Source: Brevibacterium yomogidense (GTDB lineage: Bacteria > Actinomycetota > Actinomycetes > Actinomycetales > Brevibacteriaceae). Taken from it: a stretch of 64,000 nucleotides of DNA. Position 1 is the first letter of the stretch. Every line of letters begins with the position of its first letter. The DNA is taken from positions 186,001 through 250,000 of the forward strand of contig NZ_FWFF01000001.1 in assembly GCF_900163715.1 (NCBI RefSeq), written 5' to 3'. The notes under the pieces are model-generated. The model ran no database searches, was not told the origin of the DNA, and worked only from the letters and a program-made list of their open reading frames with translations. The translations under genes and the position numbers were made by a program. Positions 7,515-15,705 of this stretch are shown piece by piece.

Positions 7515-8846
7515 GTGACCGCTCATCACATGCGCACCACGTCCCGGCTGCACGCGGATGCCGCAGAGGCCGCACACGCCGAGGCTGTCCGGCACGACCT
7601 GACACAGACCAGGCCCGAGGCGACGGCGGACCGCGAAGCTGCCGCGCCCGCGGCCGGGGCCGGATCAGAGGCCGGGGCCGGGTCGGAGGCCGGGGCCGGG
7701 TCGGAGGCCGGCGTCGGGTCGGAGGCCGGCTCTGCCGAGGCGCCCCGGGCCTCGGCGGCGGCGAGGTCGGGTCCTGCAGGATCCAGCTCCCCCGCGCCCA
7801 GCCGCACGGACCACGATCGCGCGGACCGAGGCCGCACGTCCCGAGACCGGCAGTCCGGGCCGCTGCCGGGCCGGCGCGCGCATAAGCGGTACTGGCTGAT
7901 CTTCTCCGCTCTGTGCGTGCTCGCGGTGCTCATCACGTTCGGCAGCCTCGCTTATGAGAACCCGATGCCGGTGGGCTCTCGGGGCTTCTGGCTCATCGCA
8001 GAGATGCGCACGACGAACCTCGTCGTCGTCCTCGTCGTGGCCTTCTGCCAGGCGATCGCGACGGTCGCCTTCCAGACGGTCACGAACAATCGGATCCTCA
8101 CCCCCTCGATCATGGGGTTCGAATCGCTCTACCGCCTGGTCCAGACCGGCGCGGTCTTCTTCATCGGGGCAGCCGGCCTCGTCGCCGTCACGGGCCTGTG
8201 GCAGTTCCTGCTGCAGATCGCGCTCATGGTCGGCTTCGCCGCGGCCCTCTACGGCTGGCTGCTGGCCGGGCGCGGAGGGAACCTGCAGGTCACCCTGCTC
8301 GTGGGCATCGTGCTGGGCGGCGGCTTGGGCGGTCTGGCGACGTTCATGCAGCGCCTGCTCACGCCCAGCGAGTTCGACATCCTCACCGCCCGCCTCATCG
8401 GCTCCATCGCGAACGCGGACACCTCCTACCTGGGCGTGTCGATCGTCCTCGCCGGAACCGCCGGCGGCCTGCTGTGGGCGAAGGCCGGCACCCTCAACGT
8501 CCTGTCCCTGGGGCGGGAGACCGCGGTGAACCTGGGTGTGAACCACCGGCGACAGCTCATCATCGTCCTGCTGCTGGTGTCCGTGCTCATGGCCGTGTCC
8601 ACCGCGCTCGTGGGCCCCATGACGTTCCTGGGCTTCCTCGTGGCGATGATCGCCTACCAGCTCGCGGACACCTACGACCACCGGCTGGTCTTCCCGATCG
8701 CGTGGCTCACCGGCTTCGTCGTCCTGGCGGGCTCGCACTTCGTGCTCAAGCACCTCTTCTACGCGGAGGGATCCGTCGGCATCATCATGGAGGTCGTCGG
8801 CGGAACCTTCTTCCTCGTGTACATCCTGCGAAAGGGCCGACTGTGA
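7515..8846 (+). CDS. FecCD-family siderophore permease, second subunit, with long repetitive N-terminal extension
   Basis: Second permease of the importer, 443 residues (YclO/FatC type). The membrane part starts near residue 120 (YWLIFSALCVLAVLITF) and has the usual helices, ending with LVGPMTFLGFLVAMIAYQLADTYDHR and YILRKGRL. Family members are about 310-330 residues. The extra 115-120 N-terminal residues are hydrophilic and contain a repeated hexapeptide EAGAGS encoded by 18-bp DNA repeats, then an Arg/Asp-rich stretch. The GTG at 7515 starts one base after the previous stop. A start inside the extension cannot be excluded. The 3' end overlaps the ATPase start (GTGA). Confidence 0.9.
   Translation: MTAHHMRTTSRLHADAAEAAHAEAVRHDLTQTRPEATADREAAAPAAGAGSEAGAGSEAGAGSEAGVGSEAGSAEAPRASAAARSGPAGSSSPAPSRTDHDRADRGRTSRDRQSGPLPGRRAHKRYWLIFSALCVLAVLITFGSLAYENPMPVGSRGFWLIAEMRTTNLVVVLVVAFCQAIATVAFQTVTNNRILTPSIMGFESLYRLVQTGAVFFIGAAGLVAVTGLWQFLLQIALMVGFAAALYGWLLAGRGGNLQVTLLVGIVLGGGLGGLATFMQRLLTPSEFDILTARLIGSIANADTSYLGVSIVLAGTAGGLLWAKAGTLNVLSLGRETAVNLGVNHRRQLIIVLLLVSVLMAVSTALVGPMTFLGFLVAMIAYQLADTYDHRLVFPIAWLTGFVVLAGSHFVLKHLFYAEGSVGIIMEVVGGTFFLVYILRKGRL
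7650..7739 (+). repeat. In-frame 18-bp tandem repeat in the second permease gene
   Basis: Five 18-bp units (7650, 7668, 7686, 7704, 7722) of the form GAGGCCGGGGCCGGGTCG; the first and last are degenerate. The period is a multiple of three, so length change would keep the frame and alter only the number of EAGAGS hexapeptides in the cytoplasmic extension. Confidence 0.9.
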
Positions 8847-9598
8847 TCACTCTGAGCACCGTCCTGCGCCGCTACACCTCCGACGTGGCGATCGGGCCCG
8901 TCGACCTGGAGATCCCGCCGGGCGGCATCACCGCCATGGTCGGGCCGAACGGGGCGGGCAAATCGACGCTGCTGACGATGATCGGCCGCCTCATGGGCAT
9001 GGACGCCGGCACCATCACGGTGGGCGGCCTCGACGTGTCGAAGACTCCGTCGAAGGAGCTGGCGCGGAAGGTGTCCATCCTGCGCCAGGAGAACCACTTC
9101 GTCGCACGCCTCACCGTCCGCCAGCTGGTGGGCTTCGGCAGATACCCCCACTCGAAGGGCCGCCTCACCGTCGATGACGAGCGGCGGATCAGCGAGGCGA
9201 TCGACTTCCTGCACCTGGGCGATCTGGAGACCCGCTACCTCGACGAGCTGTCGGGCGGGCAGCGGCAGCGCGCCTACGTCGCGATGGTGCTGGCCCAGGA
9301 CACCGAGTACGTCCTCCTGGACGAGCCCCTCAACAACCTCGACATGCAGCATTCGGTGCAGATGATGAAGCACCTGAAGCGGGCAGCGGTGGAACTGGGC
9401 CGCACGATCGTCATCGTGCTCCACGACATCAACTTCGCAGGCCACTACGCGGATCACATCTGCGCGCTCAAGCACGGGGAGATCGTGGCGTTCGGGACTC
9501 CGGAGGAGATCATGGTCCCGGACACCCTGTCATCGATCTTCAACACACCGATCGATGTGATCGACGGCCCCCGGGGCCTGCTCGCCTGCTACTACTGA
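8843..9598 (+). CDS. Siderophore ABC transporter ATP-binding protein
   Basis: ABC ATPase of 251 residues that powers the importer at the inner face of the membrane. Walker A GPNGAGKST (res about 35-43), Q-loop in ILRQENHF, signature LSGGQRQRAYVAMVLAQ, Walker B YVLLDEPLNNLD and switch histidine in VLHDINFA. The length and motifs match YclP/FepC-type ATPases. The GTG start overlaps the permease stop as GTGA, indicating translational coupling. It is the last gene of the iron-uptake operon; the next gene is convergent. Confidence 0.96.
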   Translation: MITLSTVLRRYTSDVAIGPVDLEIPPGGITAMVGPNGAGKSTLLTMIGRLMGMDAGTITVGGLDVSKTPSKELARKVSILRQENHFVARLTVRQLVGFGRYPHSKGRLTVDDERRISEAIDFLHLGDLETRYLDELSGGQRQRAYVAMVLAQDTEYVLLDEPLNNLDMQHSVQMMKHLKRAAVELGRTIVIVLHDINFAGHYADHICALKHGEIVAFGTPEEIMVPDTLSSIFNTPIDVIDGPRGLLACYY

Positions 9599-9659
9599 CG
9601 GACGATGCGGGGCCCGTGGTGGCCGAGTCGATGCGCAGGCCACTGTCATCCTGTCATCT

Positions 9660-9708
9660 GCCGACCGGTCCACGGCTGCCGACCGGTCCACGGCTGCCGA
9701 CCGATCCC
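9660..9708. repeat. 18-bp tandem repeat in the intergenic space after the siderophore operon
   Basis: Units GCCGACCGGTCCACGGCT at 9660-9677 and 9678-9695, then a partial unit (9696-9708). It lies between two convergent genes and could be part of a bidirectional termination region; no coding potential is seen. Confidence 0.85.
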
Positions 9709-9734
9709 GTCACGGTCCTCGCAGACCCGCTCGG

Positions 9735-10823
9735 TCAGCCGTGGGCCAGCAGGAACTCGAAGCGCTCGCGGGTGTCCGCGACGACCGTGAGTTCCGCCGC
9801 GGGCCCCCGCATATGCTCGTCACCGCCCGAGCCGCCGGCGGACGGCGGTCCGGCGGGGGCCTCGGCGTCGTCGGGTTCTGCTCCTGGGGCTGCGGCCGCG
9901 CCCGGGACTGCTGCGGCTGGAACCGCGATCGACGCGCCGGTGTCCTCTCGCAGGAAGGCATCCGCGCGCCGGTGCACGAACCGTCCGGCGCATTCCGCGA
10001 TGTACGCCCCGCCGGCGAAGTCGTAGACGCCCAGTCCGCGCTCGTAGTAGGCGTTCACACGCCCCTCGGCCGCCATGCAGAGATCGATCGCGGCGGATCC
10101 GCAACGGCGGATGTCATCGAACCGGGTCATCACCCGGCCGAGCGCCGCGTGCTGCTGGGCACGACGGTCAGCCGCGTAGCCGAATCCGGTCGCGACCACG
10201 CGCCCGGTGGTGGGTGCGCTGCTTCCCGTCAGCGGCCGCACCGGCGTGCTCGGATCGGTGAGGGCGGACAGCGGAGCGACCCAAGCGGCACCCGCCCGCG
10301 CGAACCAGACGCGATCGAGCAGCGGTGCCGCCACGAGTCCCGCGACCCATCCGACGTCCGGGGATCCGGGTCCGGCGGACTGGAGGCGGGCTCCCGCGGA
10401 GAAGCAGTAGTGCTCGATCCCGCGGACGAAGTTCACGGTGCCGTCGATCGGGTCGATGTGCCACTCGACCGTGTCCGGGTCACCGTCTGGGGCTGCGCTC
10501 TGCGCGGTTCGGGCGGCGTGCGTGAGGATCGACTGGATCTCATCGCCCGCGGGGTGATCCGCAAGCGACAGTGCTTCCGACCCCTCCTCGCCCACGACGG
10601 CGTCCTCCGGTCGCAGCAGCCGCAGGTGGTGGCGGACCAGCGCCTCGATCTCCGCATCAGCCTCGGTGACGAGATCGTTCTTCCCGTCCTTCGAGCTGAC
10701 CGATATGGGACTCAGTTCGTCAGCCCACGCCGCCATGCGGTGCGTGGCGATGACCGCGGCTTCACGTGCGGAGTCGAGGAGGGGGTCGCGGAAGAGGATG
10801 CTCACCGCTTCATCGTTGCACAC
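9735..10823 (-). CDS. Inositol-monophosphatase-family phosphatase
   Basis: Member of the IMPase superfamily (Mg2+-dependent phosphatases for inositol phosphate, histidinol phosphate or PAP), 362 residues. Metal and catalytic motifs: TEAD (res about 53-56), GEEG (78-81), DPIDGT (124-129), and GVYDFAGG in the position of the usual WD-x-A-G motif, with Tyr replacing Trp. Length exceeds the family norm (250-280) because of an Ala/Gly/Pro-rich stretch near residue 305-340 and a C-terminal VVADTRERFEFLLAHG tail. The start is a GTG at 10823. The substrate is not decidable from sequence; histidinol-phosphatase or inositol-phosphatase are both common annotations. No operon partner is evident. Confidence 0.85.
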   Translation of the reverse strand: MCNDEAVSILFRDPLLDSAREAAVIATHRMAAWADELSPISVSSKDGKNDLVTEADAEIEALVRHHLRLLRPEDAVVGEEGSEALSLADHPAGDEIQSILTHAARTAQSAAPDGDPDTVEWHIDPIDGTVNFVRGIEHYCFSAGARLQSAGPGSPDVGWVAGLVAAPLLDRVWFARAGAAWVAPLSALTDPSTPVRPLTGSSAPTTGRVVATGFGYAADRRAQQHAALGRVMTRFDDIRRCGSAAIDLCMAAEGRVNAYYERGLGVYDFAGGAYIAECAGRFVHRRADAFLREDTGASIAVPAAAVPGAAAAPGAEPDDAEAPAGPPSAGGSGGDEHMRGPAAELTVVADTRERFEFLLAHG

Positions 10824-10892
10824 GTCCTCTCACGTGACGTGCACTCAGACTGGCAGCGAACTCAGACTGGCGACGTACTCAGGCCGACGCAC

Positions 10893-11345
10893 TCAGAGCG
10901 CGGTAGAAGGAGTCACCTGTGATGTGCCGGGGCCACCACTGCCGGCGGCGCCCGAGCCTCCCGGCTGCGAGTGGTCGTCGTCACCGGTGATGGCGGCGAT
11001 AGCTCCAGCGGGCGCCCCGACCGAGGAGGCACCGCGGTCCTCCGGATCCGATATCGAGGCGGCGTTGTCTCCACCTGCGGAGTCCTGGTCTCCTGTCGCA
11101 GGGTCCTGGACTCCGTCGACCGACGTCAGCTGCACCTTGCGGTGGCGGCGCACGATCTCCTGGACGGCCTGTGATGACGTCCCCACCGCGTCTGCGATGG
11201 ACGCATACGTCACCCCGGATTCGCGCGCATCGACGATCGCCGTCACGTACGCGTCGTTGATGCGCGTCCGTTGACGGGCGACCCTCCGCACAGCCGTCAG
11301 CACCGACTTCTGCTCTGCGGTGAGTGCTCGCGTCCTTCTCGCCAT
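10893..11345 (-). CDS. Small helix-turn-helix protein with acidic low-complexity tail
   Basis: About 150 residues from the ATG at 11345. The first 70 residues are basic and hold a helix-turn-helix of the region-4/resolvase type: IVDARESGVTYASIADAVGT followed by SSQAVQEIVRRHR. The rest is Asp/Gly/Ala/Ser-rich and probably disordered. A DNA-binding role is inferred from the HTH; no target or effector domain is visible. The upstream in-frame ATG at 11369 would add MPTTRSIH and is less likely because MARRTRALTAEQ is the typical beginning of such proteins. Confidence 0.65.
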   Translation of the reverse strand: MARRTRALTAEQKSVLTAVRRVARQRTRINDAYVTAIVDARESGVTYASIADAVGTSSQAVQEIVRRHRKVQLTSVDGVQDPATGDQDSAGGDNAASISDPEDRGASSVGAPAGAIAAITGDDDHSQPGGSGAAGSGGPGTSQVTPSTAL

Positions 11346-11801
11346 GTGAATCGACCTCGTGGTGGGCAAGCCTTCGCGGCAAGCCGGATAGTTCGTGGGC
11401 TGGAATCAGTGACCCACAGAGCGTTTCATTCCCCGAACCTCGTGCAGGTCGTACGCAGTCATCGTAGTACGCGGTGCCGGTCGTCCGGCTTCCCTGGCGA
11501 CAGTCACGCGCTTCAGGCGTCGACTGTTACCGAGACGTGACACCATGGCCATCCTCTATGCTTCCACACGTCACTGTGCGGACACTCACATAGGCGTGTG
11601 CGCAGCCTCCACGTCCTGCGGGGAGAGGCACCCGAAGTCCCGTGGGGAAGGCACCCGACAGGCGGGCCGCGCAGATCATCACAGGGCCGCGCAGGTGTGC
11701 GACGATGGGCCTCACACAGCCGCATAGCGCCCCTGCACTGCCGCAGGGGGAGCGTCGGACGCTTCCGCCCGACCCGCCACGCCCCGTCAGAAGGAGTCAC
11801 T
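11346..11801. other. 456-bp intergenic region without a supported gene
   Basis: Divergent promoter region between the HTH gene and the ThDP enzyme. I see no convincing coding frame. It holds two short direct repeats (AGGCACCCGA at 11626 and 11649; GGGCCGCGCAG at 11664 and 11684) and a small hairpin, CCCCTGC/GCAGGGG, at 11730-11749, some 50 bp before the enzyme start. These could be regulator sites; no known motif was recognised. Confidence 0.5.
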
Positions 11802-13361
11802 GTGAACGGTGCCGATTCCCTCCTCGCCGCGCTCGAGCACAATGGCGTCACCACGTGCTTCGCGAACCCCGGGACCTCCGAGATGCACTTCGTCGCCGCT
11901 CTGGACGAGACTCCGGCCGTCCGCGGCATCCTGGGTCTCTTCGAGGGCGCCGTCACGGGCGCCGCCGACGGGTACGGGCGGATGGCCGACCAACCCGCCG
12001 CCACGCTCCTCCACCTGGGACCGGGGCTGTCGAACGGGCTGTCGAACCTGCACAACGCGCTGCGGGCCCATTCGCCGGTCGTCAACGTGATCGGCGACCA
12101 CGCGAGCTACCACCGCGACCTCGATGCCCCGCTGACCAGTGACATCGAGGGCACAGCGCGCCCGTTCTCGCACTGGGTGCGCACGTCCGTCGACGAGCAC
12201 GCCCTCTCCTCCGACGTGGCCGACGCCGTGACGGTCGCCCGCCGCGGTCAGGTCGCCTCGCTCATCCTGCCCGCTGACGCGGCGTGGAATGAGCTGCCCG
12301 CAGCGGTCAGCCCGACGACCGCGCAGCCCGCACCGCTCCCCGTCGTCGATGAGCTCGCCGTCGAGTCCGCCGCACGTGCCCTGGTCGAGGCTGGCTCGCG
12401 CGGCGCCATCCTCATGGGCGGCCGCACTCCGCGCGAGGACGCACTCGACGCGGCCGGACGGATCGCCACGGCGACGGGCGCCACGGTGCTCACCTCGACC
12501 TTCTCCCCGCGCGTCACCCGCGGCGCCGGCCGATACGCTGCGATGAAGGTCCCGTACGCGGTCGACCCGGCACAGGAGCTGTTCGCCCAGTTCGACACGA
12601 TCGTGCTGGTGGGTGAGAAGCCGCCCGTGGCGTTCTTCGCGTACCCCACGAAGCGAAGCACCCTGTATCAGCCGGGCACCCGATTCATCGATCTGACTCC
12701 TGAGACGCCGCGCGCGGACATCCCCCTCACCGCGGTGCTCGACGCGCTGCCGGAGGTGGTGCGGGCGAGGGCCGCGTCAGTGCAGCTGGCGGACATGGCG
12801 CTGCCGCAGCGGCCCACCGGTGCGATCACCGCGGAGAAGCTCGGTACGTTCATCGCCGAGGCGATCCCGGAGAACGCGATCGTCGTCGACGAATCGATCA
12901 CGACCGGCTGGAACTTCAATGCGGCGACCGTCGGCGCCCGCCCGCATGACTGGATCAACGTGACGGGCGGTTCCATCGGCTGGGCGATGCCCGTCGCCCT
13001 GGGAGCCGCGATCGCCTGCCCCGACCGCAAGGTCGTCACCTTCGAGTCCGACGGTTCCGGCATGTACATGCCCCAGACGCTGTGGACGCAGGCGCGTGAG
13101 GGCGTCGACGTCGTCACCCTGATCCTGGCGAATCGCAAGTACCAGATCCTGCGGAACGAGATGTCGAATGTGGGCGTCGACGTCGTCGGCGACACCGCGG
13201 CGAAGCTCCTCGACATCGATCGGCCGACGATCGACTGGGTGTCGATCGCGCGCGGCTTCGGGGTCCCGGCGGAGCGTGCGGAGACGATGGAGGAGCTGGG
13301 TGCCGCGTACGACCGCGCACTGGCGACCGAAGGACCGGCACTCATCGAGGTCGTGCTCTGA
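11802..13361 (+). CDS. Acetolactate-synthase-like thiamine-diphosphate enzyme
   Basis: ThDP-dependent enzyme of 519 residues in the acetolactate synthase / benzoylformate decarboxylase superfamily. N-terminal PYR domain with the catalytic Glu in GLFEGAVTGAADGYGRMA (E48); central domain with TSTFSPRVTRGAGRYAAMKVPY; C-terminal PP domain with GSIGWAMPVALGAAIA and the Mg-ThDP motif SDGSGMYMPQTLWTQA (res 416 onward). It starts at a GTG preceded by GAAGGAG (11790-11796). No small regulatory subunit gene and no FAD-type linker assignment can be made, so it is probably not the biosynthetic IlvB but a catabolic decarboxylase or carboligase (MdlC/IlvX-like). The reaction remains unknown. Confidence 0.85.
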   Translation: MNGADSLLAALEHNGVTTCFANPGTSEMHFVAALDETPAVRGILGLFEGAVTGAADGYGRMADQPAATLLHLGPGLSNGLSNLHNALRAHSPVVNVIGDHASYHRDLDAPLTSDIEGTARPFSHWVRTSVDEHALSSDVADAVTVARRGQVASLILPADAAWNELPAAVSPTTAQPAPLPVVDELAVESAARALVEAGSRGAILMGGRTPREDALDAAGRIATATGATVLTSTFSPRVTRGAGRYAAMKVPYAVDPAQELFAQFDTIVLVGEKPPVAFFAYPTKRSTLYQPGTRFIDLTPETPRADIPLTAVLDALPEVVRARAASVQLADMALPQRPTGAITAEKLGTFIAEAIPENAIVVDESITTGWNFNAATVGARPHDWINVTGGSIGWAMPVALGAAIACPDRKVVTFESDGSGMYMPQTLWTQAREGVDVVTLILANRKYQILRNEMSNVGVDVVGDTAAKLLDIDRPTIDWVSIARGFGVPAERAETMEELGAAYDRALATEGPALIEVVL

Positions 13362-13388
13362 GGCACGCGGGGCGCCGCTCACCCGGCG

Positions 13389-13463
13389 CCTCCCCGCTGG
13401 CCCTCGTCGCGTTCCTCCCCGCTGGCTCCCTTCGCACTTCTCCCCGCTGACCCCCTTCGTCGA
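13389..13463. repeat. 25-bp tandem repeat downstream of the ThDP enzyme
   Basis: Three diverged 25-bp units (13389-13413, 13414-13438, 13439-13463) sharing CTCCCCGCTGRC. It abuts the first 58-bp palindromic element. No coding potential is seen. Confidence 0.8.
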
Positions 13464-13518
13464 GTGAGTGCAAACCGGCCCCAGACCCGGCGTTCGGGGA
13501 CCAGGTTGTACTCACTCG
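13461..13518. repeat. 58-bp palindromic repeat element, copy 1
   Basis: 58-bp element with left arm beginning CGAGTGAGTGCAAACCGGCC and right arm GACCAGGTTGTACTCACTCG. The right-hand 21 bp are identical in all three copies; the left arm has four mismatches to a perfect inverted repeat. It lies 90 bp beyond the 3' end of the DUF559-type gene and 100 bp beyond the ThDP enzyme. Confidence 0.9.
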
Positions 13519-13608
13519 CTGGAGAAGGACCGGGCTGCCCACCGCCACAGGGGGGAATATGGCCCTCAGGAATAGGCGCTCAGGAACGGGCACTCCGCGG
13601 TTGCGGGG

Positions 13609-14688
13609 TCAGTGCGCGCTCGGAAAGCGGAGAGTTCCCGCACGCAGCGCCGCGAACCGCTCGGTCAGAACGCCGATCAGCTCCACGAGTCCGGTCCTCT
13701 TCGTGAGCCGTTCGACGAAGTAGCCGGCTGAGCGGAAAGCGTTCGCACGCTCGATGTCGGCCTCCACCTGCCACCTGTTCGTGCGATGCTGCTCTCCCTC
13801 GTACTCGATCGCAGTGCGGATGTCCTCGTAGAGAAGATCCGGCGTCAGGTGACGCCGCAGCTCCGCGATCCACACCGCTCGGCCCACAGCCGGTTCGGGA
13901 AAGCCCCAGTCGACGAGGTCGAGCCGGATCTCCGACTCTCGCGGCGATCCGGCACCCGGCCGAGCCCTCGCCCGTGCGTTGCGCAGCTTCCGTGCACCGC
14001 GTCTCCCCGGGTTCTCCCTCATATGCCGGTCGATCTGCTCCAGCGCGACCGGTGAGCCTCTCCACGGACCGATGAGGGCGTCGATCGCGACCACGAGGTC
14101 GCGTTCAGCCAGGAGCGGGGCCAGCTGCATCACTGTCTGGAGGTGGCCGGTCACCTCCACCCCGCCGGTCGTGACCGACGGCTCGGTGAGCGAACCGCGA
14201 TGGCCGTGGGCGCCTCGGGCCTGGACTGCGTTCGTCACCGGGCTCAGGACATGGATCGGCGCGTGTCTGCCGCGGAGGTGGGACGGCAGTGGGATCCCGA
14301 GGAGTTCCGCCGCAGACGTATGCGATCCGATGGCGTCGGGCCGCAGTGTCTGCAGCGCGGCCAGCCGGGACCGGACGGCGAACCATTGCGGCTCTGCCCA
14401 GCCCGGGTGCTCCACCGTCTCCGTTGTCCGCGATGACAGTCGGACACCGTAGTGGGGCGCCCGCATGCTGTCCCCCGCCAGCGCTTGAGCCCGGGTGAGG
14501 CCGGCACCGCTGGGGTCGTCGACCCCGAAGACCAGCGGCACCTCGGACTTCTCAGTCGTATTCCGCGTATATGAGGGAAGGTCGGGGTCGTGCGGATCCG
14601 TCCCGGCCGTCACGATCGGCACCCGCGCCGCGTGGTCGGCGAACGTCGGAGCGCTGCGGCGGGTGCGGGGCCTGCGTTGCTTCGGCAT
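13609..14688 (-). CDS. DUF559/VSR-like nuclease-fold protein (AbiEi-associated type)
   Basis: 359 residues from the ATG at 14688; the longer frame to 14934 runs through a repeat and is not credible. The N-terminal half has RAQALAGDSMRAPHYGVRL, RTLRPDAIGS-type and HTSAAELLGIPLP segments typical of the actinobacterial AbiEi/DUF559 group. The C-terminal 110 residues look like a PD-(D/E)XK/VSR-type nuclease fold: ESEIRLDLVDWGFPEP (res 251 onward), YEDIRTAIEYEGEQHR (res 287 onward, candidate catalytic D289 and E295), then VEADIERANAFRSAGY. Family members are often annotated as hypothetical or type IV TA antitoxin-related; function is unproven. The gene is flanked by two direct copies of a 58-bp palindrome, which suggests it moved as a unit or recruits that repeat. 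Confidence 0.7.
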   Translation of the reverse strand: MPKQRRPRTRRSAPTFADHAARVPIVTAGTDPHDPDLPSYTRNTTEKSEVPLVFGVDDPSGAGLTRAQALAGDSMRAPHYGVRLSSRTTETVEHPGWAEPQWFAVRSRLAALQTLRPDAIGSHTSAAELLGIPLPSHLRGRHAPIHVLSPVTNAVQARGAHGHRGSLTEPSVTTGGVEVTGHLQTVMQLAPLLAERDLVVAIDALIGPWRGSPVALEQIDRHMRENPGRRGARKLRNARARARPGAGSPRESEIRLDLVDWGFPEPAVGRAVWIAELRRHLTPDLLYEDIRTAIEYEGEQHRTNRWQVEADIERANAFRSAGYFVERLTKRTGLVELIGVLTERFAALRAGTLRFPSAH

Positions 14689-14827
14689 GGCCACAGTCTG
14701 CGGTGCTTCCTGTGCGGCCTGGGACGGGACAGGATTCCTGTGGATGACGGTGAAGCTGGGATCCGGAACTGTGACCTGCAGTCGACGGCAATCCGGGGAC
14801 GGGCACCCACACCCACCGGCACGGCGT

Positions 14828-14885
14828 CGAGTGAGTGCAAACCGGCCCCTGATCAGGCGTGAGTGGACCAGGTTGTACTCACTCG
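14828..14885. repeat. 58-bp palindromic repeat element, copy 2
   Basis: Same length and orientation as copy 1: left arm CGAGTGAGTGCAAACCGGCC, spacer differing, right arm GACCAGGTTGTACTCACTCG. It lies 140 bp upstream of the DUF559-type start, so copies 1 and 2 bracket that gene as direct repeats about 1.37 kb apart. Confidence 0.9.
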
Positions 14886-14924
14886 ACGCCGGGGGTGTGT
14901 GAGAGGGCGCTCCAGACGACTCAT

Positions 14925-14976
14925 GTGAGGACACGAGGAGCCAGACCCGTCAGGATCTGGCTCCTCGTGTCCTCAC
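14925..14976 (-). terminator. Perfect 21-bp inverted repeat after the cupin gene
   Basis: Arms 14925-14945 and 14956-14976 are perfectly complementary (core GAGGACACGAGGAGCCAG), with a 10-nt loop. It lies 50 bp beyond the cupin stop on the minus strand and most likely terminates the demethylase-cupin transcript. There is no U-tract, which is common in actinobacteria. Confidence 0.75.
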
Positions 14977-15026
14977 TCGGCGCGAATAAGGGTGAAGATG
15001 TCAGGGGGAGAAGGACCGCGTCGCCA

Positions 15027-15509
15027 TCAGTCGCGGACGGGGCCGACCGTCCACTTCGGCAGATCCTGGCCCGTCCAGGCAGGCGGGACGTCCTCACCGG
15101 ACTCCTCGTCGATCTCCGCATCCTCAGCGGTCGGGTGGATGCGCCCCTGCGCGTGGTGCACCGGCGAGTAGATCGAGTACAGGCGCAGCGGCTCCGATCC
15201 CGTGTTGATCACGTCGTGCCACACACCCGCCGGCACCTGGATCGACCAGTCATCCGAGACGTCCTGCTGGAAGTTCAGCTGATCCTCCGCGGGCCCCATG
15301 ACGCAGCGTCCCTCACCGGCCTCGATGCGGAGGAACTGATCATTCTCGTCGTGCACCTCGAGACCGATCGACTCCCCCACGGGGATCGACATGAGCGTGA
15401 CCTGCATGTGGCGGCCCGTCCACACGACCGTGCGGTAGTTCTCGTTCTCGACGGTCGCCTCTTCGATGTTGAAGGCGTTGGGGTTGGGGCCGTTGTCGAT
15501 GATGTCCAT
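15027..15509 (-). CDS. Cupin-domain protein
   Basis: Single-domain cupin of 160 residues. Core: VVWTGRHMQVTLMSIPVG, then GLEVHDENDQFLRIEAGEG (metal-type motif 1), then QVPAGVWHDVINTGSEPLRLYSIYSP (motif 2), and the conserved VHHAQGRIHPTAEDA tail of a widespread uncharacterised cupin group. The second ATG (15509) was chosen because GGGAGG sits about 9 nt before it, whereas it is only 1 nt from the first ATG at 15518. It is 178 bp downstream of the DmdA-like gene on the same strand and probably shares its transcript. Enzymatic role unknown; some cupins cleave DMSP, but the motifs here do not single out that activity. Confidence 0.8.
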   Translation of the reverse strand: MDIIDNGPNPNAFNIEEATVENENYRTVVWTGRHMQVTLMSIPVGESIGLEVHDENDQFLRIEAGEGRCVMGPAEDQLNFQQDVSDDWSIQVPAGVWHDVINTGSEPLRLYSIYSPVHHAQGRIHPTAEDAEIDEESGEDVPPAWTGQDLPKWTVGPVRD

Positions 15510-15641
15510 AGAGTGCATTCCTCCCTGTCGATACGTCCGATACGTCGGGGCGCCGGAACCGATTCCGGAGGCCGGACGACAGTCCTCGTATGTGAGAACC
15601 CTAGCCGTCCGAACCGCGCGCCGACAGGGAGGGACGCCTAT

Positions 15642-15705
15642 CCTCAGACCGCGGTGTCCCTAACCTAAGACCGCAGTGTCCCTAACCTCACACTGCGGTG
15701 TCGAG
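15642..15705. repeat. 22-bp tandem repeat at the 3' end of the DmdA-like gene
   Basis: Units at 15642-15663, 15664-15685 and 15686-15705 of the form CCTCAGACCGCGGTGTCCCTAA. The third unit is the last codons and TGA (15688-15690, minus strand) of the DmdA-like gene; the first unit repeats the TGA in another frame. Confidence 0.85.

Larger units (their letters stand above)
14689..15026. other. Intergenic region rich in inverted repeats
   Basis: 338 bp between the DUF559-type gene and the cupin gene. It contains the second 58-bp palindrome (14828-14885) and a perfect 21-bp inverted repeat (14925-14976), both described separately. The 140 bp next to the DUF559-type start should hold its promoter; no clear -35/-10 pair was identified. 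Confidence 0.6.

Noticed and set aside
7650-7739. Possible CRISPR-like array
   Set aside because: Units are contiguous without spacers and lie in frame inside a permease gene; this is a coding tandem repeat.
13609-14934. 441-residue version of the DUF559-type protein
   Set aside because: The additional N-terminus reads through the 58-bp palindrome and lacks a ribosome site; the ATG at 14688 was preferred.
15027-15509. DMSP-lyase (DddQ/DddW-type) assignment for the cupin
   Set aside because: The sequence fits a broad uncharacterised cupin group; no lyase-specific residues could be confirmed by eye.
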